A DNA stretch of 52,554 nt, taken from contig NZ_MPZM01000018.1 of the NCBI RefSeq assembly GCF_002936955.1, forward strand, positions 1 through 52,554, written 5' to 3'. Below, one piece after another: positions 45,610 to 52,554 of the stretch; the stretch's first letter is position 1, and every line of letters begins with the position of its first letter. Under the pieces are notes generated by a model. It saw only the letters and a program-made list of their open reading frames with translations, ran no database searches and had not been told where the DNA came from. Origin of the DNA: Oceanisphaera arctica. GTDB lineage: Bacteria > Pseudomonadota > Gammaproteobacteria > Enterobacterales > Aeromonadaceae. The position numbers and the translations under genes are program-made.

Positions 45610-45830
45610 GCCAAAGGGCCCGCTCCGCCGACTCGTCGTGAATCCATCCATGGAGACTCAACCGCGCCATCCGTGGCGCGGCCGGGAAATGCTCCTGCCA
45701 TCCAGGCATTCCCACCATCCATGGTGGTCAGATGGTCGGCTGAGCAGATCCCTTTGCCCTCTAAAAGTATTGATATCGCCTGATGGTACCGCCAACAGCC
45801 AACTCGGAACGTCAAAAAGAATATATGAAA
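45610..45830. repeat. Interspersed modular repeat, copy 5
   Basis: Module A spans 45610-45758 with inverted ends GCCAAAGGG...CTCCGCCGAC and GTCGGCTGAGC...CCCTTTGCC. It contains TCC-ATCCAT-GGA (45643-45654), CCGCGCC-ATCCGT-GGCGCGG (45662-45681), TGCC-ATCCA-GGCA (45696-45708) and CCACC-ATCCAT-GGTGG (45712-45727). Beyond it, GATGGTACCGCCAACAGCCA resembles the linker between modules A and B. It lies upstream of the arsJ-associated GAPDH, so on the minus strand it would be part of that leader. Confidence 0.8.
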
Positions 45831-45849
45831 AATCATATAAATAGAATGC

Positions 45850-45875
45850 AAAAAAAACCCCGGGTGGCCCCGGGG
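45850..45875 (-). terminator. Terminator after pstS
   Basis: On the minus strand CCCCGG-GGCCAC-CCGGGG is followed by eight T residues. It lies about 35 bases beyond the pstS stop. Confidence 0.85.
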
Positions 45876-45909
45876 AATCTTCACTACGACGGTAGATGCA
45901 TTGGCCGAT

Positions 45910-46881
45910 TTAGTTCAGACCCAATTTTTTCAGGTCGGCGGCAATCACGGCGGCCGGTACCGGAACATAGCCGTCTTTATCGACGATTTCCTGACCCTGC
46001 TTGGACAGCATCAGCTTGACGAACTCGGCTTCCATCGGCCCCAGCGGCTGGTTGGGGTGCTTGTTGACGTAAACGTAGAGGAAGCGCGACAGCGGGTAGT
46101 CGCCACTGATGGCGTTATCGGCGTTGGCGGCAACGTAATCGGTAGAGCCGGCTTCGGCCAGCGGCACCGCACGTACGCTCGAGGTGCTGTAACCCAGGCC
46201 GGAATAACCGATGGCGTTCAGGGAGGAAGACACCGACTGCACCACAGAGGCGGAGCCGGGCTGCTCGTTGACGTTGTTCTTGAAGTCACCCTTGCACAAG
46301 GCTTCATCCTTGAAGTAACCGTAGGTACCGGAGACCGAGTTGCGACCATAGAGCTGGATGTCGCGCTTGCCCCAGTCACCGGTCAGACCGGTCTGGCCCC
46401 ACTTGGTGATTTGCTCGTTGTTGCCGCAGCTCAGGGTGCTGGAGAAGATGGCATCCACCTGATCGATGCTCAGACCTTCGATGGGGTTGTCTTTATGCAC
46501 GAATACCGCCAGGGCATCGATGGCGACACGTACCGGCGTCGGCTTGTAACCGTAACGCTTTTCGAAGGCTTCGACTTCGTTGCTCTTCATGGCGCGGCTC
46601 ATGGGCCCGAACTGAGCGGTGCCTTCGGTCAAGGCGGCGGGTGCCGTTGAAGAGCCGGCGGCCTGAATCTGCACGTTGACGTTGGGATAGCTGCGCTTGA
46701 ATTCTTCGGCCCACAGGGTTGCCATGTTGGCCAGGGTGTCAGAACCCACAGAAGACAGGTTGCCGGAAATACCGCTGACCTTCTCGTAATCCGGAAGGGA
46801 GCTGTCTACGGTAGCCAGCGCAGCCGTGGAAGCCAGTGCTGCGGTCAAACCAAGAGCTGTTACCAGTTTGTTCAGTTTCAT
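45910..46881 (-). CDS. pstS: Periplasmic phosphate-binding protein PstS
   Basis: PstS captures phosphate for PstCAB. The 323-residue protein has a signal peptide ([23 protein letters not shown]), then the phosphate-binding segments [42 protein letters not shown] and [19 protein letters not shown]. This short PstS/SphX-like type differs from E. coli PstS in its N-terminal motif. The ATG at 46881 follows GGAGATTAAGG; the frame is open further upstream into the promoter. It lies about 5 kb from the pstCAB operon, next to phoBR. Confidence 0.94.
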   Translation of the reverse strand: MKLNKLVTALGLTAALASTAALATVDSSLPDYEKVSGISGNLSSVGSDTLANMATLWAEEFKRSYPNVNVQIQAAGSSTAPAALTEGTAQFGPMSRAMKSNEVEAFEKRYGYKPTPVRVAIDALAVFVHKDNPIEGLSIDQVDAIFSSTLSCGNNEQITKWGQTGLTGDWGKRDIQLYGRNSVSGTYGYFKDEALCKGDFKNNVNEQPGSASVVQSVSSSLNAIGYSGLGYSTSSVRAVPLAEAGSTDYVAANADNAISGDYPLSRFLYVYVNKHPNQPLGPMEAEFVKLMLSKQGQEIVDKDGYVPVPAAVIAADLKKLGLN

Positions 46882-46951
46882 CCTTAATCTCCAATCTGAT
46901 TTCTGAGTTCGGTCTTTCAAGACGCGGTCAGTATTGCCGCCGGTGATGACA

Positions 46952-46985
46952 ACTATATGAAGCCGAAGTGACACAATTATGACAA
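46952..46985 (-). promoter_or_regulatory. Pho box and -10 element of pstS
   Basis: On the minus strand TTGTCAT-AATT-GTGTCAC (46968-46985) is a near-consensus Pho box. TATAGT (46952-46957) follows after 10 bases as the -10 element, matching the architecture in which PhoB replaces the -35 contact. Confidence 0.8.
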
Positions 46986-47019
46986 CCAGACAGGAAAACC
47001 ATCGCCGCAGTTTTCCGGC

Positions 47020-48336
47020 TCAGGCAATGGCCCGGCTGGGGTTGTCCTGCACCAACAACCGCTCGGGCAGAATAAAACTGAAACAGCTGCCCTCGCCGAC
47101 CTTGCTGCTGATATCGAGATGGGAGTCGTGATGGCCCAGCGCATGCTTGACGATGGCCAACCCCAGCCCGGAACCTCCGGTCTGTCGGCTGCGCGCCTTG
47201 TCGACCCGATAGAAACGTTCGGTCAGGCGGGCAATATGCCCGGGCGCGATACCTTCACCGTTATCGGTGACCGCAAAGCGACCATTCTGGCCCACCCTAC
47301 CCCACTCCACCGTGATGCGAGTGCCTGGTGGTGAGTGACGGACGGCGTTGTAGACCAGGTTGGAAAGGGCGCTGCGCAACTGCTCCTGATCACCCCGCAC
47401 CTTGAGGCCGGCATCCACCAGAAAGCTGAACTCATGATGCTTGTCGGCGCTCAGAGCCAGCGCTTCCTGCTCCAGCATCGTCAGCATGGTCGGAATATCG
47501 ACAATCTTGCTGGTATCTATGGTGGCCGAAGCTTCAATCCGGGTCAGAGTCATCAGCTGGTTCACCAGGGCATCCATACGCTGGGTCTGCTCCAGCATCA
47601 CCTTCTGGGTTTTATGCCACCTTTCCTCGGAGGGCCGTTCTTCGAGCATTTCGAGATAGCCCTTGAGCACCGTCAGTGGCGTTCGCAACTCGTGGGACAC
47701 GTTAGCCACAAACGACTTGCGCATCTGCTCCAGGCTTCTCAACCGGGTCACGTCACGTACCACCAGCATGGCCTGATCTTCGGTGTAGGGCATGATGCGA
47801 CATTCGATCAGTTTTTCTTCGTTAATCGGCGAAGGCAGTTCAAGCGGCTCGAGAAACACCCCCCGCTCCATATAGGAGATAAACACAGGGGTACGGATCA
47901 GGTTGCCGATATGCTGGCCCGAATCTTCCGGCCAGCGAAACCCCAGCAGTTGCTGGGCCAGTTTGTTGCACCAGATGATGCTGCCGTCGCGGCGAAACAC
48001 CACGGCCGCATCGGGCAGCGCTTCGGCGCCTTCCCGAAAACGACGTATCAGGTTGGCCAGTTCACGCCGCCGGGCCCGCTGGCGTTGCTGCAGACGGTAA
48101 ATACCGTTGAAAATGGCTTCCCAACTGCCCTGACCTTGAGGCGGCGTCAGGCTGCGGTCACGCCACAGCCAGACTGCCAGCTTGTGCTGAAAACGGTAAT
48201 GCCACAACAGATGCAATACCGTGCCTGCCAGCAGCCCCAGCGCAACCCTGTTCAGTAACAGGCCGAGCAGAAAAAAGGCCAGATAGTAGAAGATTAACCG
48301 CCACCATAAACCGTGGCTGGATTCTTGTGACTGCAT
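47020..48336 (-). CDS. phoR: Phosphate regulon sensor histidine kinase PhoR
   Basis: PhoR phosphorylates PhoB when phosphate is scarce and dephosphorylates it otherwise. The 438-residue protein has two N-terminal membrane helices (about 12-50), a linker and a PAS domain (about 100-190, containing ALPDAAVVFRRDGSIIWCN). These are followed by the H-box VSHELRTPLTVLKGYLEML (His near 214) and a HATPase domain with NLVYNAVRHSPPG, DNGEGI and GGSGLGLAIVKHAL. The ATG at 48336, behind GAGG, starts eight bases after phoB and gives MQSQESSHGLWWR; the longer frame overlapping phoB is less likely. Confidence 0.95.
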   Translation of the reverse strand: MQSQESSHGLWWRLIFYYLAFFLLGLLLNRVALGLLAGTVLHLLWHYRFQHKLAVWLWRDRSLTPPQGQGSWEAIFNGIYRLQQRQRARRRELANLIRRFREGAEALPDAAVVFRRDGSIIWCNKLAQQLLGFRWPEDSGQHIGNLIRTPVFISYMERGVFLEPLELPSPINEEKLIECRIMPYTEDQAMLVVRDVTRLRSLEQMRKSFVANVSHELRTPLTVLKGYLEMLEERPSEERWHKTQKVMLEQTQRMDALVNQLMTLTRIEASATIDTSKIVDIPTMLTMLEQEALALSADKHHEFSFLVDAGLKVRGDQEQLRSALSNLVYNAVRHSPPGTRITVEWGRVGQNGRFAVTDNGEGIAPGHIARLTERFYRVDKARSRQTGGSGLGLAIVKHALGHHDSHLDISSKVGEGSCFSFILPERLLVQDNPSRAIA

Positions 48337-48343
48337 ACAGGCC

Positions 48344-49033
48344 TCATAGGCGCGTTGAGAAGCGATACCCAGCACCGCGTACCGTCTGGATCAACTTGTC
48401 GTGGCCCGACTCCGACACCGCCTTGCGCAGCCGCCGGATATGCACATCCACGGTTCTGTCTTCCACGTATACGTTGGTGCCCCACACATTATTGAGCAAC
48501 TGCTCGCGGCTGTATACCCGCTCCTGATGGGTCATGAAAAAATGCAGCAGCTTGAATTCGGTGGGGCCCATGTCGAGTTGCAGGTGATTGGCACTGACAC
48601 GGTGGCTCACCGGATCCAGCTTGAGACCCTGTACTTCAATGACGTCGTCCACCGCCGTCGGCGCCACCCGGCGCAATACCGCCTTCAGACGGGAGGTCAG
48701 TTCCTTGGGAGAGAAAGGCTTGGTAATGTAATCGTCGGCGCCCACATCCAGCCCCTTGATTTTGTCTTCTTCTTCGGCGCGGGCGGTGAGCATGATCACC
48801 GGGATCTGGCGGGTCAGTTCGTCCTGCTTGAGGTGCTTGATCAACTGAATACCGCTGCCGCCGGGCAGCATCCAGTCCAGCAGTATCAGTTCGGGATAGG
48901 GCTCCTTGATCATGGCCAGCGCCTGATCGTAATCTTCCGCCGAGTCGGTGGCAAAGCCCTTCTCCTCCAGCACAAAGCACAGCATCTCGCGGATGGCGGC
49001 TTCGTCTTCCACTACCAGTATTTTCCGGCTCAT
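48344..49033 (-). CDS. phoB: Phosphate regulon response regulator PhoB
   Basis: PhoB activates Pho-box promoters. The 229-residue protein has a receiver domain with phospho-acceptor Asp53 in [11 protein letters not shown], acidic residues in [12 protein letters not shown], Thr in [12 protein letters not shown] and Lys in [17 protein letters not shown]-terminal winged helix follows (about 130-225), with [22 protein letters not shown] and [12 protein letters not shown]. The length equals E. coli PhoB. It is the first gene of phoBR and has Pho-box-like repeats upstream, which suggests autoregulation. Confidence 0.97.
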   Translation of the reverse strand: MSRKILVVEDEAAIREMLCFVLEEKGFATDSAEDYDQALAMIKEPYPELILLDWMLPGGSGIQLIKHLKQDELTRQIPVIMLTARAEEEDKIKGLDVGADDYITKPFSPKELTSRLKAVLRRVAPTAVDDVIEVQGLKLDPVSHRVSANHLQLDMGPTEFKLLHFFMTHQERVYSREQLLNNVWGTNVYVEDRTVDVHIRRLRKAVSESGHDKLIQTVRGAGYRFSTRL

Positions 49034-49076
49034 GTTCCAACTGTCCTTACAGATCTAGCGATGTGTATCGTCATTA

Positions 49077-49114
49077 TTGACAGCAAGTGTGACAGTTTTA
49101 TGAATTTATGACAC
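49077..49114 (-). promoter_or_regulatory. Pho-box-like repeats upstream of phoB
   Basis: On the minus strand there are GTGTCAT (49108-49114), AATTCAT, CTGTCAC (49089-49095) and CTGTCAA (49077-49083). Their spacing of 11 to 12 bases fits a degenerate cluster of PhoB units. It lies about 45-80 bases before the phoB ATG. Confidence 0.6.
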
Positions 49115-49121
49115 CGCCATG

Positions 49122-49583
49122 TCAGCGAAGGGAACAACTGTCGTGCCGAAGCACACCGGCCCGATAGTTCATATGCAGTTCCGGCTGCCCCGTCGTCGGG
49201 TCCGTGCTTTCTGCGGTAATGGCAAAACCCTGTTGACGATAAAAATTAACGGCAATATCGTTTTCACAGAATACCTTGAGCAATAACCGCTGCCGCTGGC
49301 GTTTGGCCATGTCCAGCAGCGCCCTGCCGATGCCGTTTTGCTGACAGTCGGGCCGCACAAATAGCGCGGCCAGGTAGTCGTCCACCAGGGCCACAAAGCC
49401 CTGTACCTCGCCGTTTCTTTCGCAGACCCATATCTGTGCCAGGGGCAAATAGCGGGCCCGCATTTTTTCCTGCTGCTGCCACCAGAAGGCCGCCGGTATA
49501 AAATCATGAGCCTGTAACGACGCCAGCAGCCAGACATCCAGAATGGCATCGGTATCCTCGGGCGTGGCTTGTCGTATCATCAC
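49122..49583 (-). CDS. GNAT-family N-acetyltransferase (YiaC/YjaB-like)
   Basis: This 153-residue protein is a single GNAT domain. The acetyl-CoA loop is RPDCQQNGIGRALLDMA (about 77-93), and FCENDIAVNFYRQQGFAITAES follows. The start IRQATPEDTDAILDVWLLASLQAHDFIPAAFW resembles YiaC and YjaB, which have been reported as protein lysine acetyltransferases. The actual substrate here is unknown. It is read towards phoB, and there is an 88-base gap that contains the phoB promoter. Confidence 0.8.
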   Translation of the reverse strand: MMIRQATPEDTDAILDVWLLASLQAHDFIPAAFWWQQQEKMRARYLPLAQIWVCERNGEVQGFVALVDDYLAALFVRPDCQQNGIGRALLDMAKRQRQRLLLKVFCENDIAVNFYRQQGFAITAESTDPTTGQPELHMNYRAGVLRHDSCSLR

Positions 49584-49752
49584 ACTCTCTCCGACTTTCG
49601 TTTACCTGAGTGTATAGAGGCACCACCACATCGAATCGGCTTTAATCAGGCACTGTGAGCAGGATCGGCCTTTATTGGCCGGGAATGACTACCTGATCAC
49701 AAAGCCGCTTTGCAGTACAATGCGTTTTTTCCGGCTCGTTACCGAGGACGCT

Positions 49753-50661
49753 ATGTGGTTTAAGAACCTGCAGATTTATCGTTTTACCCGCCCTTTCGAT
49801 GTCACCCTTGAAGATCTGGAAAAGCAGCTTGAAGCCCTGCCCTTCAGCCCCTGTGGCAGTCAGGAGCAGGCAAAATTCGGCTGGATCTCGCCGCTGGGCA
49901 AACAGGGCCATGCCCTGACCCACAGCGCCGACGACCAGATCCTGATTTGCGCCAAGAAAGAAGAAAAAATGCTGCCCGGCTCGGTCGTCAACGACATGGT
50001 GGCCGAAAAGGTGGAGGCGCTGGAAATCGAGCAAGGTCGCGCGCTGAAGAAAAAAGAAAAAGAATCGATAAAAGAAGAGATCATCGTCACCCTGCTGCCC
50101 CGCGCCTTCAGCCGATTTCAGCAGACCTATGCCTGGATCAACCCCAAGGCCGGCTTTATTGCCGTGGATGCCAGCTCCGCCAAGCGGGCAGAAGATCTTC
50201 TGGCCCTGCTGCGCAAGAGCATCGGATCCTTGCCGGTCGTCCCGCTGGCCATGACCACGCCGCCCGAGCTGACCCTGACCGACTGGCTGAAAGAAGGCGC
50301 CGCCCCGGCCGGCCTGGCGCTGGAAGACGAAGCCGAACTGCGCTCCGCCCTGGAGCACGGCGGTATTATCCGCGCCAAGCAGCAGGACTTGCTCAGTGAA
50401 GAAATCAAGGCCCATCTCGAGGCCGACAAGCTGGTCACCAAGTTGGCACTGAACTGGGCCGAGACCATCAGCTTCGTGCTGAGTGACGACATGAGCGTCA
50501 AGCGGCTGAAGTTTTCCGAAGAGCTGCGCGAGCAGAATGACGACGTCACCAGCGAAGACGTGGCCGCCCGCTTCGACGCCGACTTCGCCCTGGTCACCGG
50601 CGAGCTGTCTCGCTTTATTCCCGACTTGATCGAAGCCCTCGGCGGCGAAGAAAACAGATAA
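49753..50661 (+). CDS. rdgC: Recombination-associated protein RdgC
   Basis: RdgC is a ring-forming DNA-binding protein that inhibits RecA filament function. The 302-residue protein starts MWFKNLQIYRFTRPF, as in all members, and is within one residue of E. coli RdgC. Further landmarks are CGSQEQAKFGWISPLG, the lysine/glutamate-rich helix ALKKKEKESIKEEIIVTLLPRAF, INPKAGFIAVDASSAKRAE and the C-terminal ARFDADFALVTGELSRFIPDL. The ATG at 49753 follows GAGG. A TACAAT hexamer (49716-49721) is a possible -10 element. Repeat copy 6 follows the gene. Confidence 0.96.
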   Translation: MWFKNLQIYRFTRPFDVTLEDLEKQLEALPFSPCGSQEQAKFGWISPLGKQGHALTHSADDQILICAKKEEKMLPGSVVNDMVAEKVEALEIEQGRALKKKEKESIKEEIIVTLLPRAFSRFQQTYAWINPKAGFIAVDASSAKRAEDLLALLRKSIGSLPVVPLAMTTPPELTLTDWLKEGAAPAGLALEDEAELRSALEHGGIIRAKQQDLLSEEIKAHLEADKLVTKLALNWAETISFVLSDDMSVKRLKFSEELREQNDDVTSEDVAARFDADFALVTGELSRFIPDLIEALGGEENR

Positions 50662-50696
50662 CAGACAGCTGGAAGCCGTAAGCTTTAAGCTTTAAT

Positions 50697-51058
50697 ACCA
50701 AACAGAGTAAATAACTGATCTATTTGGTTGCTCTGCAAAGGTTGGACAAAGGGCCCGCTCCGCCGACACGCCGTGAATACCTCCATGTAGGCTCCGCCGC
50801 GCCATCCTTGGCGCGGAGGGTCGGCGGAGCAGATCCCTTTATCCTCCCTGATGCCAGGGAGTTGCCTGTTGGCATCGTCTACAGACAACTCGGTGCTTGA
50901 GAAGAGGCAACAGAGATCGACTACCACGACCGTGAAATGCCATGGACGGCATTTCCCGAGCCCTCAGGGATGAGTTTATGGCGTGTCGTGGGAGGCGGCT
51001 GTGTTGCCTCTGAGCTCGGGTTTAAAAATGATCAGATGTTTATTCAAATTGGTATAAG
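50697..51058. repeat. Interspersed modular repeat, copy 6 (full length, with outer inverted ends)
   Basis: This is the most complete copy. It contains module A (50745-50843), a linker of about 60 bases and module B (50904-51010), as in copy 2. It also has outer arms: TACCAA...TAAATAACTGATC (50697-50721) faces GATCAGATGTTTATT...TTGGTA (51030-51054), so the whole unit is bounded by imperfect 25-base inverted repeats. Hairpins lie at 50778-50789, 50797-50816, 50934-50955 and 50963-50974. It sits between convergent rdgC and nadA, before their shared terminator. Confidence 0.9.
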
Positions 51059-51074
51059 TTAAAACCACCCATAA

Positions 51075-51110
51075 AAAACCGGCGCCAAGATTAATCTTGG
51101 CGCCGGTTTT
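51075..51110. terminator. Bidirectional terminator between rdgC and nadA
   Basis: AACCGGCGCCAAGA-TTAA-TCTTGGCGCCGGTT is a perfect 14-bp stem with A and T tracts on both sides. It can terminate transcripts from either convergent gene. Confidence 0.92.
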
Positions 51111-51152
51111 GTTTTAGCTTCCAGCTGATCGCTTACGGCTTAAAGCTCGCCG

Positions 51153-52214
51153 TTAGGCGTTGCCTTTCACCTTCATCTTGAGCTCGGCGGCGAAGTTCAG
51201 CATCCGCTCCAGCGGTATCATCGCCTTGATGCGGGTGTCTTCATCCACCTGTATCTCGTGGGTCTTGCCACCGTCACGCAGGGCATCGCGAATAGCCACC
51301 AGGCCGTTCATCGCCATCCAGGGGCAGTGGGCACAGCTGCGGCAGGTAGCACCGTTGCCACCGGTCGGCGCTTCGACCATCTCCTTGTCCGGACAGGCCT
51401 GCTGCATCTTGTAGAAGATACCCTTGTCGGTGGCCACAATCAGCTTCTGCTGCGGCAACGTCTGGGCCGCCTTGATCAGCTGACTGGTGGAGCCGACTGC
51501 ATCGGCCAGCTCAATCACCGAGGCCGGTGATTCCGGGTGCACCAGCACGGCCGCATCCGGATTCTGCGCCTTCAGCTCTTTCAGGGCCTTGGCGCGAAAC
51601 TCGTCGTGCACTATGCAGGCTGCCTGCCAGCGCAACATCTTGGCGCCGGTCTGCTTCTCGATATAGGCACCCAGGTGCTTGTCCGGTGCCCAGATGATCT
51701 TGTGCCCCTCGCTGTCCAGGTGCTCGACGATTTCCAGCGCTATGCTGGAGGTCACCACCCAGTCGGCCCGGGCTTTCACCGCCGCCGAGGTATTGGCGTA
51801 CACCACTACGGTGTGATCCGGGTGCGAATCACAGAAGGCGGTGAACTCATCGGCCGGGCAACCCAGGTCGAGTGAACATTCGGCTTCCAGCGTGGGCATC
51901 AGCACGGTTTTTTCCGGGCTCAGGATCTTCGAGGTTTCCCCCATGAAGCGCACGCCGGCGACGATCAGGGTATCGGCCTGATGCTCCTTGCCGAAACGCG
52001 CCATTTCCAGCGAGTCGGACACGCAACCGCCGGTTTCCTCGGCCAATGCCTGGATCTCGGGGTCGGTATAGTAATGTGCCACCAGCACGGCGTTTCTGGC
52101 CTTGAGCAGGGCCTTGATTTCATCTTTCAGTACCAGCTGCTGATCAACTGTCAGCGGAGCCGGCTTGGCGGGAAAGGGGTAGTCAAACTCGAAAATATCG
52201 ACAGCTTCAGTCAT
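51153..52214 (-). CDS. nadA: Quinolinate synthase A
   Basis: NadA condenses iminoaspartate with dihydroxyacetone phosphate to form quinolinate in NAD synthesis, using a [4Fe-4S] cluster. The 353-residue protein carries the cluster cysteines in [22 protein letters not shown] and [10 protein letters not shown], and substrate segments [19 protein letters not shown] and [15 protein letters not shown]. The ATG at 52214 is preferred because a TATAAT at 52258-52263 would make the ATGs at 52250 and 52247 leaderless or nearly so. It follows a tRNA-Val/tRNA-Lys cluster, as in E. coli, where a Lys/Val tRNA cluster precedes nadA-pnuC. Confidence 0.96.
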   Translation of the reverse strand: MTEAVDIFEFDYPFPAKPAPLTVDQQLVLKDEIKALLKARNAVLVAHYYTDPEIQALAEETGGCVSDSLEMARFGKEHQADTLIVAGVRFMGETSKILSPEKTVLMPTLEAECSLDLGCPADEFTAFCDSHPDHTVVVYANTSAAVKARADWVVTSSIALEIVEHLDSEGHKIIWAPDKHLGAYIEKQTGAKMLRWQAACIVHDEFRAKALKELKAQNPDAAVLVHPESPASVIELADAVGSTSQLIKAAQTLPQQKLIVATDKGIFYKMQQACPDKEMVEAPTGGNGATCRSCAHCPWMAMNGLVAIRDALRDGGKTHEIQVDEDTRIKAMIPLERMLNFAAELKMKVKGNA

Positions 52215-52257
52215 GTCCTGGTTCCAGTTGTTCCATCCGGATAACATCAATGGGGCA

Positions 52258-52263
52258 TTATAC
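52258..52263 (-). promoter_or_regulatory. -10 element of the nadA promoter
   Basis: The minus strand reads TGTATAATGCCCC, with a perfect TATAAT about 44 bases upstream of the nadA ATG. A TTGGGT is about 18 bases further upstream and is a weak -35 candidate. Confidence 0.5.
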
Positions 52264-52354
52264 AGTTACAGCGGCGTTAAACCCAAGTCGGGTACGGAAT
52301 TAGCAGCGAACAGATAGGAATAACAGAAAAAACAGGGGGGTAACAACAAGAAGA

Positions 52355-52430
52355 TGGTGGGTCGTGCGGGATTCGAACCTGCGACCAATTGATTAAAAGT
52401 CAACTGCTCTACCAACTGAGCTAACGACCC
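52355..52430 (-). tRNA. tRNA-Lys (anticodon TTT)
   Basis: The reverse complement folds as a complete tRNA. The acceptor is GGGTCGT/ACGACCC, the D-arm GCTC...GAGC, the anticodon loop CTTTTAA with anticodon TTT, the T-arm CGCAGGTTCGAATCCCGCA, and CCA is encoded. It lies 37 bases after tRNA-Val on the same strand and is probably part of one transcript, upstream of nadA. Confidence 0.97.
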
Positions 52431-52467
52431 GACAATTCGATTTCAGAAGTGCGGTATAAACAAGATA

Positions 52468-52543
52468 TGGTGGGTGATACTGGGCTCGAACCAGTGACCC
52501 CCTCCTTGTAAGGGAGGTGCTCTCCCAGCTGAGCTAATCACCC
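52468..52543 (-). tRNA. tRNA-Val (anticodon TAC)
   Basis: The reverse complement folds as a complete tRNA. The acceptor is GGGTGAT/ATCACCC, the anticodon stem CTCCC/GGGAG with loop TTACAAG (anticodon TAC), the T-arm ACTGGTTCGAGCCCAGT, and CCA is encoded. The cluster may continue beyond the window, since only 11 bases remain. Confidence 0.97.
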
Positions 52544-52554
52544 TGGGACTTGCG

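Overview
This window looks like the chromosome of a marine or aquatic gammaproteobacterium, most probably a member of the Aeromonadales close to Oceanimonas, Oceanisphaera or Zobellella. That placement is inferred from protein similarity and gene order remembered from known genomes; no search was run. The base composition is moderately GC-rich. There are no phage genes, transposases or CRISPR arrays. Three tRNA genes and a 6S RNA gene are present.

Layout. Positions 1-14,800 follow the conserved ubiH-ygfB-zapA-ssrS-ygfA-rpiA-serA-yggE neighbourhood, but it has been opened by a molybdate cluster (modABC with divergent modE), aconitase A, and a rimK-deacylase pair. Positions 14,866-27,276 hold a complete LapA-type biofilm system read leftwards: type I secretion ABC protein, membrane-fusion protein, TolC-like channel, OmpA lipoprotein, LapG-like protease, LapD-like c-di-GMP receptor, a small RTX adhesin with a von Willebrand A domain, and an acidic protein of unknown function. 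Positions 27,479-30,844 carry fbaA-pgk-epd, followed by a small unknown gene, an MFS permease and malate synthase G. Positions 35,436-49,033 hold the phosphate regulon (phoU, pstB, pstA, pstC, pstS, phoR, phoB). It is interrupted by gcvR, tadA, tRNA-Pro, an acetyltransferase and the arsenate-detoxifying pair GAPDH-ArsJ. Positions 49,122-52,543 hold a second acetyltransferase, rdgC, nadA and a tRNA-Lys/tRNA-Val cluster.

How the genes work together. Pho boxes upstream of pstC, pstS and phoB make a coherent phosphate-starvation circuit. ArsJ and its GAPDH would export, as 1-arseno-3-phosphoglycerate, the arsenate that a phosphate transporter lets in. The Lap locus contains every part needed to secrete an adhesin, hold it on the surface, and release it when c-di-GMP falls. 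A ModE box lies just upstream of modA.

The most unusual signal is in the intergenic DNA. Six places (about 1690-1905, 2583-2893, 7205-7743, 41596-41758, 45610-45830 and 50697-51058), plus a deleted relic at 42366-42470, share one modular repeat family. Its units have long inverted ends and carry short hairpins. I counted 18 of these whose six-base loop reads ANGGAN on one strand, with stems that differ between copies by compensating changes. That is the shape of a CsrA/RsmA binding site, so the family may be a dispersed set of CsrA-binding RNA elements. This is an inference that needs testing.
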